A DNA stretch of 64,000 bases from contig CM075188.1 in the NCBI GenBank assembly GCA_037577475.1, positions 8,094,501 through 8,158,500 on the forward strand. The letters are read 5' to 3'. The notes beneath the pieces were generated by a model. The model was given only the letters and a program-made list of their open reading frames with translations. It ran no database searches and was not told the origin of the DNA. Positions 22,791 through 33,169 of the stretch are shown here, piece after piece; positions within the stretch are counted from its first letter, which is position 1, and each line of letters starts with the position of its first letter. This DNA comes from Chaunax sp. Z400 (Eukaryota > Chordata > Actinopteri > Lophiiformes > Chaunacidae). The position numbers were made by a program, and so were the translations under genes.

Positions 22791-24729
22791 AAATAAATAT
22801 ACCACTATATCAATAATAATAATATGAGTCCACTTTTTGGTACGACATAGCGATTTTGTAGCTCTATCACCACTAATTACACAGCCTGCATGAGATATTA
22901 TTCATTTATGACAGATATGAAGACCCATGACACCATTAACCCCAGAGCTGTCATTATAGTACTGGAGATACACAGTTCTTTGACATTCAGCACACCACAA
23001 GTAAGGGCATCTCTGTGTCGAGGTCTCCCTCCTCCCTCCACACTCATAACAGCCTTGATAAAGTGCTGGAATGTCTTGTTTAGATCCAATCCAAATGTTG
23101 CAGCTGTCCAACTCCACGACAAGTCCTGGTTATGTGTAGTTGTTAGTGGTTTACCACACTATTAATGCCTGTTGATGGTTGCTCACTGTCTTGTAGTCAC
23201 ATGCAGGGGGATTCTTACATTTCTGTCCTTTCAAAGAAACAGTGACAGTATACTGCATGTGCAGCAGACCAGATGGGGGAAATAGAGGCAAAAGGGGGCG
23301 AAGCTATCTAAAATGTGCAGAATGAGCAATTTCCCGTCTCTTCATTTTGACAAAGGAAAGCAATTAAAAAGCAGTGAAGAGGCTAATGCTTCTCATTCCA
23401 GACCTTTGACAGCATTAGCACAATAGAAAATGAGAAATAACACTGGAGTGAATGAAGAGAAGTGATAAATGTGAACTCAGATATAGGATGTAGCTGTTTT
23501 AGATCGGTCTATGGACCTACTGCTATGCAAATTGACTTCTCTGTGGACTCTCTGCTATTTGCAGAATAACAAAGTGCACCTGTAAAATGAGCAATCCATA
23601 CAATCCATGCAAGAAATGCTACTTTTGTGAACTTTATTGTTGAGCCTATGTCATAGAGGTGCTTATTTGTGCTTATTTGTGCTCATTTTTGAGGCTGTAG
23701 TTTGTGATTTTGTTGTATTGGGCTGCATTATACTGTAGACAGGTCTCCCATTTACAGATAAGCCAGGATGCACATGGGCAGAAAACAGTGTCATGATAGA
23801 TAACATATGAAACATTTTATGAATTTACAAATGATGCAACTTGCCAGTCAAATACTGATAACCTACTGTTTATTACCGACATAATAAAGAATGGTTGGAT
23901 GGATATCCCAATACCCATTGACAAGTAACTAACTGGTTCATTTTTATGAAATCCAGGAGGCATTCTTGTCTTAGTGCCACATTCCATAGACTGCATGAGC
24001 TTCAGCTTATCAACATATTTGTCATGTCACATGTCACCGCCGCACATCACAGTTCCTCCACCCGTCTCATGGTGACACAATCTTTGGCAGCTAATCATTC
24101 TAGGACATGGCAACCAGATGCTTCTTCTTAATGTGGAGCAACATATTAGTACTAAAACTAAACTGAAGAGTAGCATCACACAATTTACATATGACTTTCA
24201 GGAGGAAGTTTCCACACTTTGTCATGTTAATTTTTAGCTCAGCCTACCCTAGTGGTCAGTGAACTGTGTGTGAGCATGAATCTATTCAAAGAAGCCCACA
24301 GACCCACATGCGTCAAAAATATTCTCTGAGGACAGGGCGCCTGGGCACCCTACACAACTTCAAGCAAAGGTCTGGAGCATTGCGATGTCTAACTTGTGGT
24401 ATGACTCACTGATAGATGATGTATTTGATTTTCTGTACACTCAGATTTCAGATTTGTCAGCTAAAAACATCATCTGTGCTTTGTCTAGTAGTGGCAGTTT
24501 GCCGCTAATATTTTCCATGGTCTCAGATAGAAGACATATTGGTTTTGAACTGTCTGTTGGGAGAATGAACATGTAGAAGTCTGTTTTCACTCTACTCTTT
24601 TTACATTTAAAAAACAAAACAATATTTCATCGCTTGTACAAAGTATCCTTGTCAAATTGTGTAAGTATTTATTTTAAATTTGTTATTCTTATTAATAATT
24701 TTTTTTTTTTTTTTTTAGTTTTGCAGCTA
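22791..24729. other. Unique sequence, no gene
   Basis: 23330-23430 is repeat-free and might be conserved non-coding DNA. At 23655-23690 the phrase tgtgcttattt is repeated three times. A poly-T run at 24699-24717 leads into the SINE. No exon was recognised. Confidence 0.35.
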
Positions 24730-24890
24730 TGTGGCAGCTGTGGCTCTAGAGGGAGATCAAACTTCAACTTATTGGAAGGTTGGTGGTTCAATCCCCAGCA
24801 CCTGTAGTCGACATTGGTGTGTGAGTGGTTATCACTCCTGATGAGCAGGTGGTGGTAGCCTCTGTGTGTGAACGGCTAAATGTACAGTCC
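24730..24890 (+). mobile_element. tRNA-derived SINE relic
   Basis: A degraded box A region (gtggctctagaggg) is followed 40 bp later by box B GGTTCAATCC (24785-24794) and 'cgacattggtgtg', 'cctgatgagcaggt' and 'gtagcctctgtgtgtgaa' segments, in the order of a widespread fish SINE-like family with an aaggttggtggttcgatcccc head. Internal promoter boxes are damaged, so it should be inactive. Confidence 0.7.
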
Positions 24891-24894
24891 ACTT

Positions 24895-25125
24895 ATAGCA
24901 CTATTACAGTAAGATTGTTTACATACTGTAAATATAAAGTAATTTACTAACTTAAATGTGACTAATACTATGTTGTAAACATATAAGAATATAGTAAAGT
25001 AATGTACAGCCATGAACCGTATGTTTATTTCAAGTAATATACTGTAATTCTAAAATACAGTAAGAAGGTAAGAAATACAGTACTTTGCAGGTGAAGCTGC
25101 TGCCAGTTAAAGTTTTACAGTGCAT
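24895..25125 (+). repeat. 'acagtaa/ttactgta' repeat relic
   Basis: Many TACTGTA and TTACAGT words, the segment ctaaaatacagtaagaagg and the closing 'gctgctgccagttaaagttt' match a fish DNA repeat built of palindromic acagtaa motifs. Decayed and non-coding. Confidence 0.5.
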
Positions 25126-25154
25126 GCCTTTATAACCTACCTAAGACAGCAACA

Positions 25155-25440
25155 AAAGGTCTGCAGTTGGTCCTGAACGCAGCTGCCAAAGTTCTTACAC
25201 AACCTAAGAAGTTTGATCATAAAACACCATTACTTTGTGTCTGGATTGGCCACAGGTTCAAGCTCAATCCTCCTAACCTACAAGACTATAAATGGACTGG
25301 CTCCCTCATGTATTATATTTCCATATATTCCATTACGTCCTTTATATTCCCTTGATGCTGGTTACTTTACCTATTCTCCAATTTAATAAGAGCTATTTTG
25401 GTGGTCGAGCCTTTGCCTGCTCTGTTTCTCTAGAATTACA
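25155..25440 (+). pseudogene. L2-like LINE, C-terminal end of reverse transcriptase ORF, decayed
   Basis: The frame reads GLQLVLNAAAKVLTQPKKFD and HKTPLL, matching the LQLVQNAAARVLT...HITPVL segment downstream of the RT core in L2/Rex1-type LINEs. After a frameshift, other frames give YKTINGLAPS-like and KSYFGGRAFACS segments, which correspond to the family's YKALNGLAP and FGGRAFS blocks. At least two frameshifts separate these pieces. The catalytic RT motifs are absent because the copy is 5'-truncated. Confidence 0.65.
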
Positions 25441-25680
25441 TCATGACACATACAGGAAGTAAGCTGTGTTGATAGTTCCACATCCACACCTTCATTTTCT
25501 GTTCAACGTGTTCTTTCCTGATTCACTCTCCAAATCATTGTCTTCCTTGTTGACAATGCTGTTAAGCTTACACTATTCTGTGTGCTCCCTTTTATTATAA
25601 ATTACTAACAACAACCTTGTGGTCTTCTTGGTCTTACCACTGATTCTTTACATGTAATACAGTAGTTGTTGTTTTTTAAA
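25441..25680. other. Possible LINE 3' untranslated tail
   Basis: This stretch between the LINE coding relic and the next repeat is pyrimidine-rich and may be the LINE 3' UTR. There is no clear tail. Confidence 0.3.
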
Positions 25681-25965
25681 CCTCTGCAGGGATGTTATGT
25701 TTCACCTGAGCTTGTTTGTTTATCAGCTTACGTATAAACTAATGATCTGATTTCTACAAAACTTTGTGGAGGGGTTTGTATTGGCCAGGCTGAAAAGATA
25801 AATAAAAAATTTTGGTACAGAACCGGCTAGAGGGATGGATCCAAGAAGTTTTGCAACTTTCCTTTCATTGCAAAATTTTTTTAACGTTTTTGCCAATATC
25901 TCAGGAAATAATTCATAAATTGTGCTGTAAAAGAAAAAAACACACATGGCCATGGTTTCACATTG
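25681..25965 (+). repeat. Repeat family B, left-end fragment
   Basis: 'cctctgcagggatgttatgt' followed by ttgtttgtttatcagc and a decayed 'acaaaactttgtggagggg' segment reproduces the left half of family B. The right end is missing. Confidence 0.5.
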
Positions 25966-26100
25966 CATTTCAATAGCCTGTCTGTTTAAAGTGATCGGAT
26001 AACAAACAATTAGTAAATGCTGATACTGTATGCAGTGATGACACTACATGCTTTAAATGCCTTAGAAATAATAATACATTTTCCTACTTGTACTGAATAG

Positions 26101-26378
26101 CAGGGGTTCTCAAAAGTTTCACCTCCGGATCCCAAAAATAACGGTGACTCGTGACCCCCACTATCCCATGAGGTGGTTGAAGCATACGAACATAAGCGCA
26201 CACACACGGATAGGATTATCCAAACTCATAACACACTTTTATTTGTATGGTTTTATTTTAAATTTAACTACTATTCATCTTTTGTGACAATTATGGCTAA
26301 AACGGACTGTTTCTAATCATTTTTAAATTTTATTTGATTTCTGGAAATCATCTCCTAACCACATTTTGGGAACCTCTG
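26101..26378. mobile_element. hAT-type MITE, 278 bp, with degenerate 8-bp target duplication
   Basis: The left end CAGGGGTTCTCAAA and right end TTTTGGGAACCTCTG are inverted copies of a typical hAT terminus. Flanks ctgaatag (26093-26100) and ctgtatcg (26379-26386) match at six of eight positions. Inside, 'cgtgacccccactatccca' fits the fish MITE family with 'gggtcgtgacccc'. No coding sequence. Confidence 0.7.
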
Positions 26379-26386
26379 CTGTATCG

Positions 26387-28659
26387 CATGCAGCAGAAGA
26401 TAGAACGCTTATTACAACTATAAGAAACTTGAAACTTGACTTTTACTTAAGCAGGCGCATACCCTCTATAATGGGCCACACAAGGCTGTGAAAAGTTACT
26501 CTGCAACACCTGTTTGATTTAAACTGAGCGTTAAAAGTGATGTATTTTCTGTCCAGAGCCATCAGTCAGACACTAACTGTACGTCAAACTGATCACCAAA
26601 GACTTGAGTCTAAATTCATTATACAGCTATAACCACATTGTTACAATGTGAGCTGTCTCACCTCAAAATAAGAATTTATACATATCCAGGTTCTGTGTAA
26701 TGCATCAGTGCTTTACACCATATAAAACCAATGTTTCTGATCAGATGATTAGCGCTTACAGCTAATTTTCCTGTCTGACCTCAACGTTTCTACCCCTTAC
26801 TTTCAGAAACCTTTCTATCGCATGAAGGTTTTGCTTTGGTTGTGCGCTCAGCCCCTATATTCATTATTTTTTCATGCACTTGCATACAATATCTGCAACC
26901 AGAAGATAATACTATATGTACATAAAGACATGGCAACCAACATCAGCATTGGTGAGTGTAATGAAACGTCTCTATAGGTAACAGCCAGTAGGTGTCCTGT
27001 GCTCCGTCACCACTGACACTGTCTGAACAGCTGCTTCATTCATTGTCCCACGGTTGTTCATAGAACCACAAAGTGCAACAATAGCAGGGCCGAACCAGAG
27101 GAATGTCACACACGTTCACACACTCGCCTAACAACAACAGGATAATAAAGTTAAGTTAAGTTTAGGAGTGCTTTAAAAGGGAAGCTGTGTCCTAAAAAGA
27201 ACCCTCGCCATTACGTCGAATGGAGCTACTCTCTGCTGAGGCACACCCATGTGTGTTTGTATGTGTTAGTTTGATGGAAAACACTGCCAAAAGCATAGTT
27301 TTACTTTTTTTTATGGTGTACTTTGCTATAGGCTCAGTGACAATCACAGTATAGGCCATGGACTGCAGGAAAAAGAGTGAGAAATGAACAGTTAGCTCTG
27401 TTGTGATTATAACCTTTCAGTCTGAGGTTTTCACCTCTCCTGCCTCGTTCCACTCCTCTCTCCACTTTTTGGATTCCTGTCAAGCCTCATAAGCAGGATC
27501 CCAAGTTCTCTGCAGAGGTCCCTCCCAACCCAGCTCATCCATCACTATTACTTCTATATTATGGAGCGAGCTCCCTACTGTGGTCAACGACCGTGATAAC
27601 AAGACAGCATAGAAACAGATGTGTGTAAAGGCGAACCGCACAAGGAAAAGGTGAGCAAACACCTTTATTTATCACAGATCCTTTATGGAGAAGAGGACTT
27701 TTGAAGTTCAGTTCACACCCTCATCCTCTCCACATCTGACTGTGAGTACCATTTAATCACAGAGTAATGACCCTCAGGTTGTCCATCATCTTTGCTACAG
27801 TCACGCTTTTCAGGTCAATTCACAGCTGGGTATTCCCCACTCACCTTTTTGCCCGCTGCTTAATTTATCTATTTCCCTGAGAATGCAGGACATCTTTAAC
27901 TTATGTGAGAAAAACTTCAACTACTCGACTTGTGCTGTACGAATCCCTGACATTTTTTTAATTTTTTTTTTATCACTGATGTCTCACCAGGAAGCACCAG
28001 CTCTGGGATACAGCAGCCGTTTCTATTCTCAGGTTGTCCGAGCCTATTGTTCGCCTGCTTGTTTCACTGCTGTCAGGAGGGAAGTGCGATAAAGTTGCCT
28101 TTTCTTTCCTTGCTTCTATGTTTGACTGGCTTTGCAGTCAGCCCGCTGGCTGTGGGGGGGGACTGTGGTCACACAGGCGATTGTTTTACGTGAGGTTACA
28201 GGAAGGTCAGATCCAAAATCAATGGGGAAACAGCTCTGCTGCTCTAAACTATTTCTGCCGAGCAGGATCCTCTGAGAGGAGCTGTGGATATCAGGAACCC
28301 CAAATGGGAGGATCATTAACATGACAGATAGAGGTGAGAGGAGGGATGAGAGGAAGAGAGAGAAGAGAGCTGTTACTGGTGTGAAACATGAAACACGCAG
28401 GTGTAATAGAAGTAGGGTTTACTTGAAAACATTCTTGGTGCTAAGCAGAATTTTATCCTCTGGTTCAACTCACATCAAACTAAACTCACTAGAAAAATAA
28501 AACATTGCACACAGGAAATGACTAAAAAGCCTAAATGTTTTAGCCTTTTAATGCTACAGCAGGGCACACTGGTGCTGTAATTGCCAATATCCTGTTAAAA
28601 ATAATGACAAATTAAGATTTAAATAGGAGCAGACAAATGCTAAGAATATTTCATTTATT

Positions 28660-28665
<6 letters not shown>
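26387..28665. other. No gene seen
   Basis: Mostly unique sequence. 27380-27700 and 28000-28330 have balanced composition and short open frames with no family signature. Confidence 0.4.
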
Positions 28666-28722
<57 letters not shown>

Positions 28723-28740
28723 TGGTGGTGGTGGTGGGGG
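28666..28740. repeat. Compound microsatellite (GT)28(GGT)n
   Basis: 56 bp of GT pass directly into about 16 bp of GGT trinucleotide and a G run. Confidence 0.95.
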
Positions 28741-29119
28741 CGGGTTTCTTTTATAAGATATTTAAGTAGTTTCTCTAGAAAAGCACTACATATTGCAATA
28801 ATGTTCAGAGTGCCTGCGTGCCTTATAGCAAACATCAGGGGGTTGCTTTAATGTTTCCTTCCCTCTCTGCTTCCTTGGCGAGCGGATATTACAGATTGGA
28901 AGCATATAGCAAGTTTATAAAAGTCACACTTATTAAGAGCAGTGTGAGCCCCTGGCTTTCATGTTATTTTGTTCAGTGAGGCTGATCCAGGACGTTTAAA
29001 TGTGGGACAAAGAATATTGGCTTTGGCTCCAATGAATTACAGTTTCCACTGGCTCCAAACTGGCAGAGCCGTCTCAGGTCAAAAACAACCTTCACAGCCA
29101 TTCATTAAGCCACAACGCC
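28741..29119. other. No gene seen
   Basis: Unique sequence between a microsatellite and a repeat copy. Confidence 0.4.
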
Positions 29120-29346
29120 TTTAAAGGAGCAGTCTAGCATTTTGGGAAACGTTCTTACTTGCTGTCTTGCTGAGAGTTTGATAAGAGCACAATGTAAGCT
29201 ACAGCTAGCAGCCAGTAAGCTTAGCCAGTCTGATACTTAAAGGTAATTAAAACAAAATCAAAAAAACATGATAAGACTTGTTAATTAGGTTCTAACACCA
29301 AGCTAAGCTAAGCTAAAGGCTGTATCCATATATTCACCGGAATAAA
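29120..29346 (+). repeat. Short copy of palindromic-ended repeat family A, both ends present
   Basis: 'tttaaaggagcagtctagca' then tttgggaaacgttcttactt, ttgctgagagtttgataag and 'gctacagctagcagccagta' form the left end. caccaagctaagctaagctaa and ggctgtatccatatattcacc form the inverted right end. The middle seen at 10201-10650 is deleted, leaving about 225 bp. Confidence 0.65.
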
Positions 29347-29420
29347 GCAAATACAGGTATTTACAAAAGAGTCAAACTTTTCTTTGAATCGGCAATAAGT
29401 GATGCTTTGACTGGAGAAAC

Positions 29421-30239
29421 TAGTGTTAATGTCGTTAATGTTAATCCCATGACTTAAATGAGATGACGAAGAGACGATACCGACGTTGTTACTGTGACCA
29501 AATCAACATGTGATACTGTTGACGAAAAAAGACAAGACTAAAATGTAGTTTGGAAAAAATCAAACTTTGCCAAACTCTCTTTATTTTAATTCCCCCCAAT
29601 AAAGAATATTATAGAGTTTTTTTTCTTTTCTAAATTACAATCCACATATTCTGTTCATTGGATGCTGTATGCAGCAGTTTTGTTTCCTGCGCTGTGAGGA
29701 GGTTCCATCCTGGTTTCCTAGCTGCTGCTCAGAGTCCTGCAGTTTTATCTTGTAAAGCCAACGATTAGAGGCCTTGGGGCTGCAACAATCTCGACTTATT
29801 CTCAAATTTTGAATGTATAAAAGGCCCGGCCTGCTGGCTTGGAGCTGAGTGTGGTTCAAAACAAATATGCGTATCAGAACATGTTCCATGTTTGGATATA
29901 TTCCTGAAATTGTCAACATCAGATCAGACACTTTCAGCAACGCTGCATTATTAAATATTCAACCTGTTTTTCATCAGATAATGATCAGATAAACCTGATA
30001 TGAAATAAGTGAAATAAGAGTAAAATGACACAAATATTGTTTTTGGCTTGACTAGATTGACTCATATGTTAACAATAACCTGATGTCTTTGAAAAGACTT
30101 AAATGTCAACACTTGTCATTGACTAAAATTAGACTAAAATACGTAGGTTTTCTGAATAAAATAAGACTAAAATGTCTCGGTCAACTAAAACTTGTTGACT
30201 AAATATGGTTATAACCAAGGAAATTTGACACAGCACTAA
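29421..30239. mobile_element. hAT-like relic of the 'gactaaaac' family, about 820 bp
   Basis: The left end tagtgttaatgtcg and right end gacacagcacta form a weak inverted pair. Internal words such as gacgaaaaaagacaagac, 'ttagactaaaatacg', aataagactaaaatgtc and 'caactaaaacttgttgacta' are typical of a fish hAT family with gactaaaact repeats. No 8-bp duplication could be found, and 29600-29940 may be unrelated sequence. Confidence 0.45.
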
Positions 30240-32934
30240 GACCACATAAAAAAAAACACTAGTGGAAACAGGATGTGATACAAGTTGGACAGAACCCTAC
30301 ACAGGTGATGCTGTTACTACACATCCAGCAGTGATTCATAATAATAGTAATCATTTGGATTCATCTCTTTTTTGCTACCTTGATGAATATAAATGAACTG
30401 TACATCTAATAATTACAGCCCTGTTTAGGTTTCCTTTAATTCTTTAGCTGGTACTGTAATTGTTTACCAGCTCGTTGCTAGGTTTGTCTGTCTGCTGCAT
30501 GGTGATGGGTATGCAGCTTACATACAAAACAGCTGCCTGATGCTGTTAAATGAGGCTATGAGCAGGGGTTAATATGGGACAGGCTGTCCAAAGCAGGCAG
30601 GCCAGAACATGAGGATGTGTGCTCACAAGCATGTAACATATGAACTCTATGGTGCCATTCCCAGCTGCCTTTAAGTCTGAATGGTATCAGTGAAGTACAT
30701 TCCTGTCGTGGCTAAAGATAAAAACAAGGTAGACCTATTACCCTACTGTTATGAAATCCAAGGAAGTGTGCCCTATCTGGAAGTGTGGTTTGGGTTTGTG
30801 CACCTTTTCATTTCTTAAACTGCGTCCATAGAACACCGCAGAGAGAGGATTAGTGTGAAGTAGAGGAATTTCATAACACCATCTTTGAAGTGGAGACACA
30901 GTAAAAGACCCCAGCGAATGACACAGACTTATAGAGCAAATCATGGCGTATATGAAACATGTGACTTTAACATCCACCGAAGAGATGAAAAATATCGGTG
31001 GACAAAAGCGTCAGATTTATGTGGACCGCTAATACATGAAACAAACAATGGTATCATACATTGTTTTTCACCATTTGAGGTTTGACTGGTGTCCGTTTAA
31101 TTCCTTTATCTTGTGGGACATATTTGTTTGCACTGGTTTACTGGCACCCAACTGGAAATTTAGTAGCAGCAGCAGTTTATCTTGATGAACCAGCTCCTAA
31201 TAATCGCGCAACAGCAGAATGTGGACACGTGCATTCATTATCATTATTTCGACACAGATCAGTGGGAATTTGGATGGAAACCAAGGTAGATAATATGTAA
31301 ATTAGACAGAATGCATGACACTGGTAACATGTAACTTTGTGGAAGAATAGAAAACTGCTTTACTAACATCTTGTATGTTCAGTTTTGTCCCTCTGTGTAG
31401 CTAAGGGGAGGCTTTTAGAGTTGTAGCTATGATTTACTCAAAACCTTACAGAAAAATAGCTGATTTTCTTCAAAATGTCTTTTCCAACTTTATTTTCCTT
31501 AAAGTCTAATAGGATGTGGAAGTTTGCTGTCACACTGTGGCACATATTCAGATGACATTTTGGGACTCCTGCCATCCAAGCGTTTGAAGTTTCTTTGTGG
31601 TACTCCAGACAGCACACAGATTATTCATTGAATTTATTTAGTGGTGTTCAGACTGCTCTCGAGAAAACTTCCATTACAGTCGATCGTTCTGGTGGCGTTT
31701 CAGTTTAGTGCGAGCGGTTTTGGCTGAACCAGCCAAGCGAAGGCCGTGTGACGCGCCTCCATCCTTCTCTATTGAATAAGCACGTCTTTGGAGACAAGAA
31801 CATCGACGCTGCTCCCACTGAACTCTAGAATATCCCTATCTTTGACTGGGCCACCTTTGGGGAGAAACCACTTCCCTTGCTTGTTATACAAGACCATTAA
31901 ACTGCATTATGAGCTGGCCTCTGGAAAGGCTTTTGCATGCCATTGTTTGCATCTGTTCAAGGGTGATTTTGGGCTCTCTTGTTTCTTTTGATTATTTTAA
32001 AATATAACAATTCTGCTCCAAAGTGTTCGAGAAGCCAGTGGAAACACTGAGGCTGACACTGAAGAGGAATGAGAGGACACATATCAGACTGTCTGACCTA
32101 CGTGACGCTTCATCAATGTCCGTAAAGCTTTCAAGATGTTTTGTTTTTCTCTCTGTTTTCATTTTGATAGTGAACAGCAGGGCTGTACACATTTCAATGA
32201 AAAACTTCAAAGCTACTGTTACTAACATGCAGCACATCCCATGATCTGAGCCAACCAAAGCCATGTCAGACCCTCAAACTATAATCACATGTTTTCCAGG
32301 TTACGCTGCTGGGATTAAGGTTCAAGTGGTAAAGAGGGCTTTGGTGGCCTTATAATGCTGTTCCTTCATGGGTCAAATACTTTATGGACAGATCTGCACC
32401 AGCTTACTGTATTTGAACTACAGTTTTTCAGCTTACGTGAATCTTCCTTATTTTTTCAGTGTAATTAGTTTCAAACCTGTACTTTGCTATTTCAGGCTTA
32501 GGGAATGCAATACTTACTGAATAAGTTGATTGTTCCCTGTTTCATCCAATCAAAAACATATCCACTCCTTAAAGTTGGATGTTACTCCAGCATTACAGAC
32601 AACGTTCATGTTAGTCTCCACTTGAATTGACGCATTTGAACAAAACAACATTTATAGCCATGGGAGTCGTCAACTTCAACTTATCAAACTACTGTAAGCA
32701 AAAACTGGTCAAGAAGAAGCAGGCAAATAATTGTTTATCTTTCAAATCTATTTTTATCAGCATTTATCACATTTATGTTCTCTTGATTAATCTTTAGTTT
32801 TGCTCCACTCACATATCTTGTCAGGTGGGTGAAAATTGTACATTGAAGTGTAGATGGATGCCCAGCAGTAGCCTGATGTTACTGCTGCTAACAGCACTAG
32901 CATTGTTATAAAAGGCAGATGTTACAGATGTATA
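30240..32934. other. No supported gene; one odd open region at 30885-31309
   Basis: Two consecutive plus-strand frames at 30885-31085 and 31082-31300 read without stops. The second carries TGNLVAAAVYLDEPAPNN, and SVGIWMETK falls just before a gtagat donor-like site. No domain is recognised and chance is likely. The remainder is unique sequence with AATAAA-like words and no repeat. Confidence 0.3.
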
Positions 32935-33169
32935 CACAAGAGTATATACTCTGCACATTGCACATGTCAATACAAACAGATCCTTTTGATCCACGTAATG
33001 TAGATAGCAAATTTCATTATATTTTATCTTATTTATCTTGATTCTATCTTATTTTATTTTTATTCTTTAGTACATGTCATGCTGCTACCTGCTCCCTTGC
33101 ACAGCTGTGTCCCCCTGTAGGATCTTATCTTATCTTATCTTGCGATAGATAGATAGATGGATAGATATG
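32935..33169 (+). repeat. LINE 3' tail with (ATCTT)n and (GATA)n
   Basis: 'tgcacagctgtgtccccctg' followed by taggatcttatcttatcttatctt (33118-33141) resembles the 3' end of L2-type fish LINEs, which terminate in short ATCTT arrays. A GATA run (33145-33167) follows. No coding part is retained. Confidence 0.45.
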
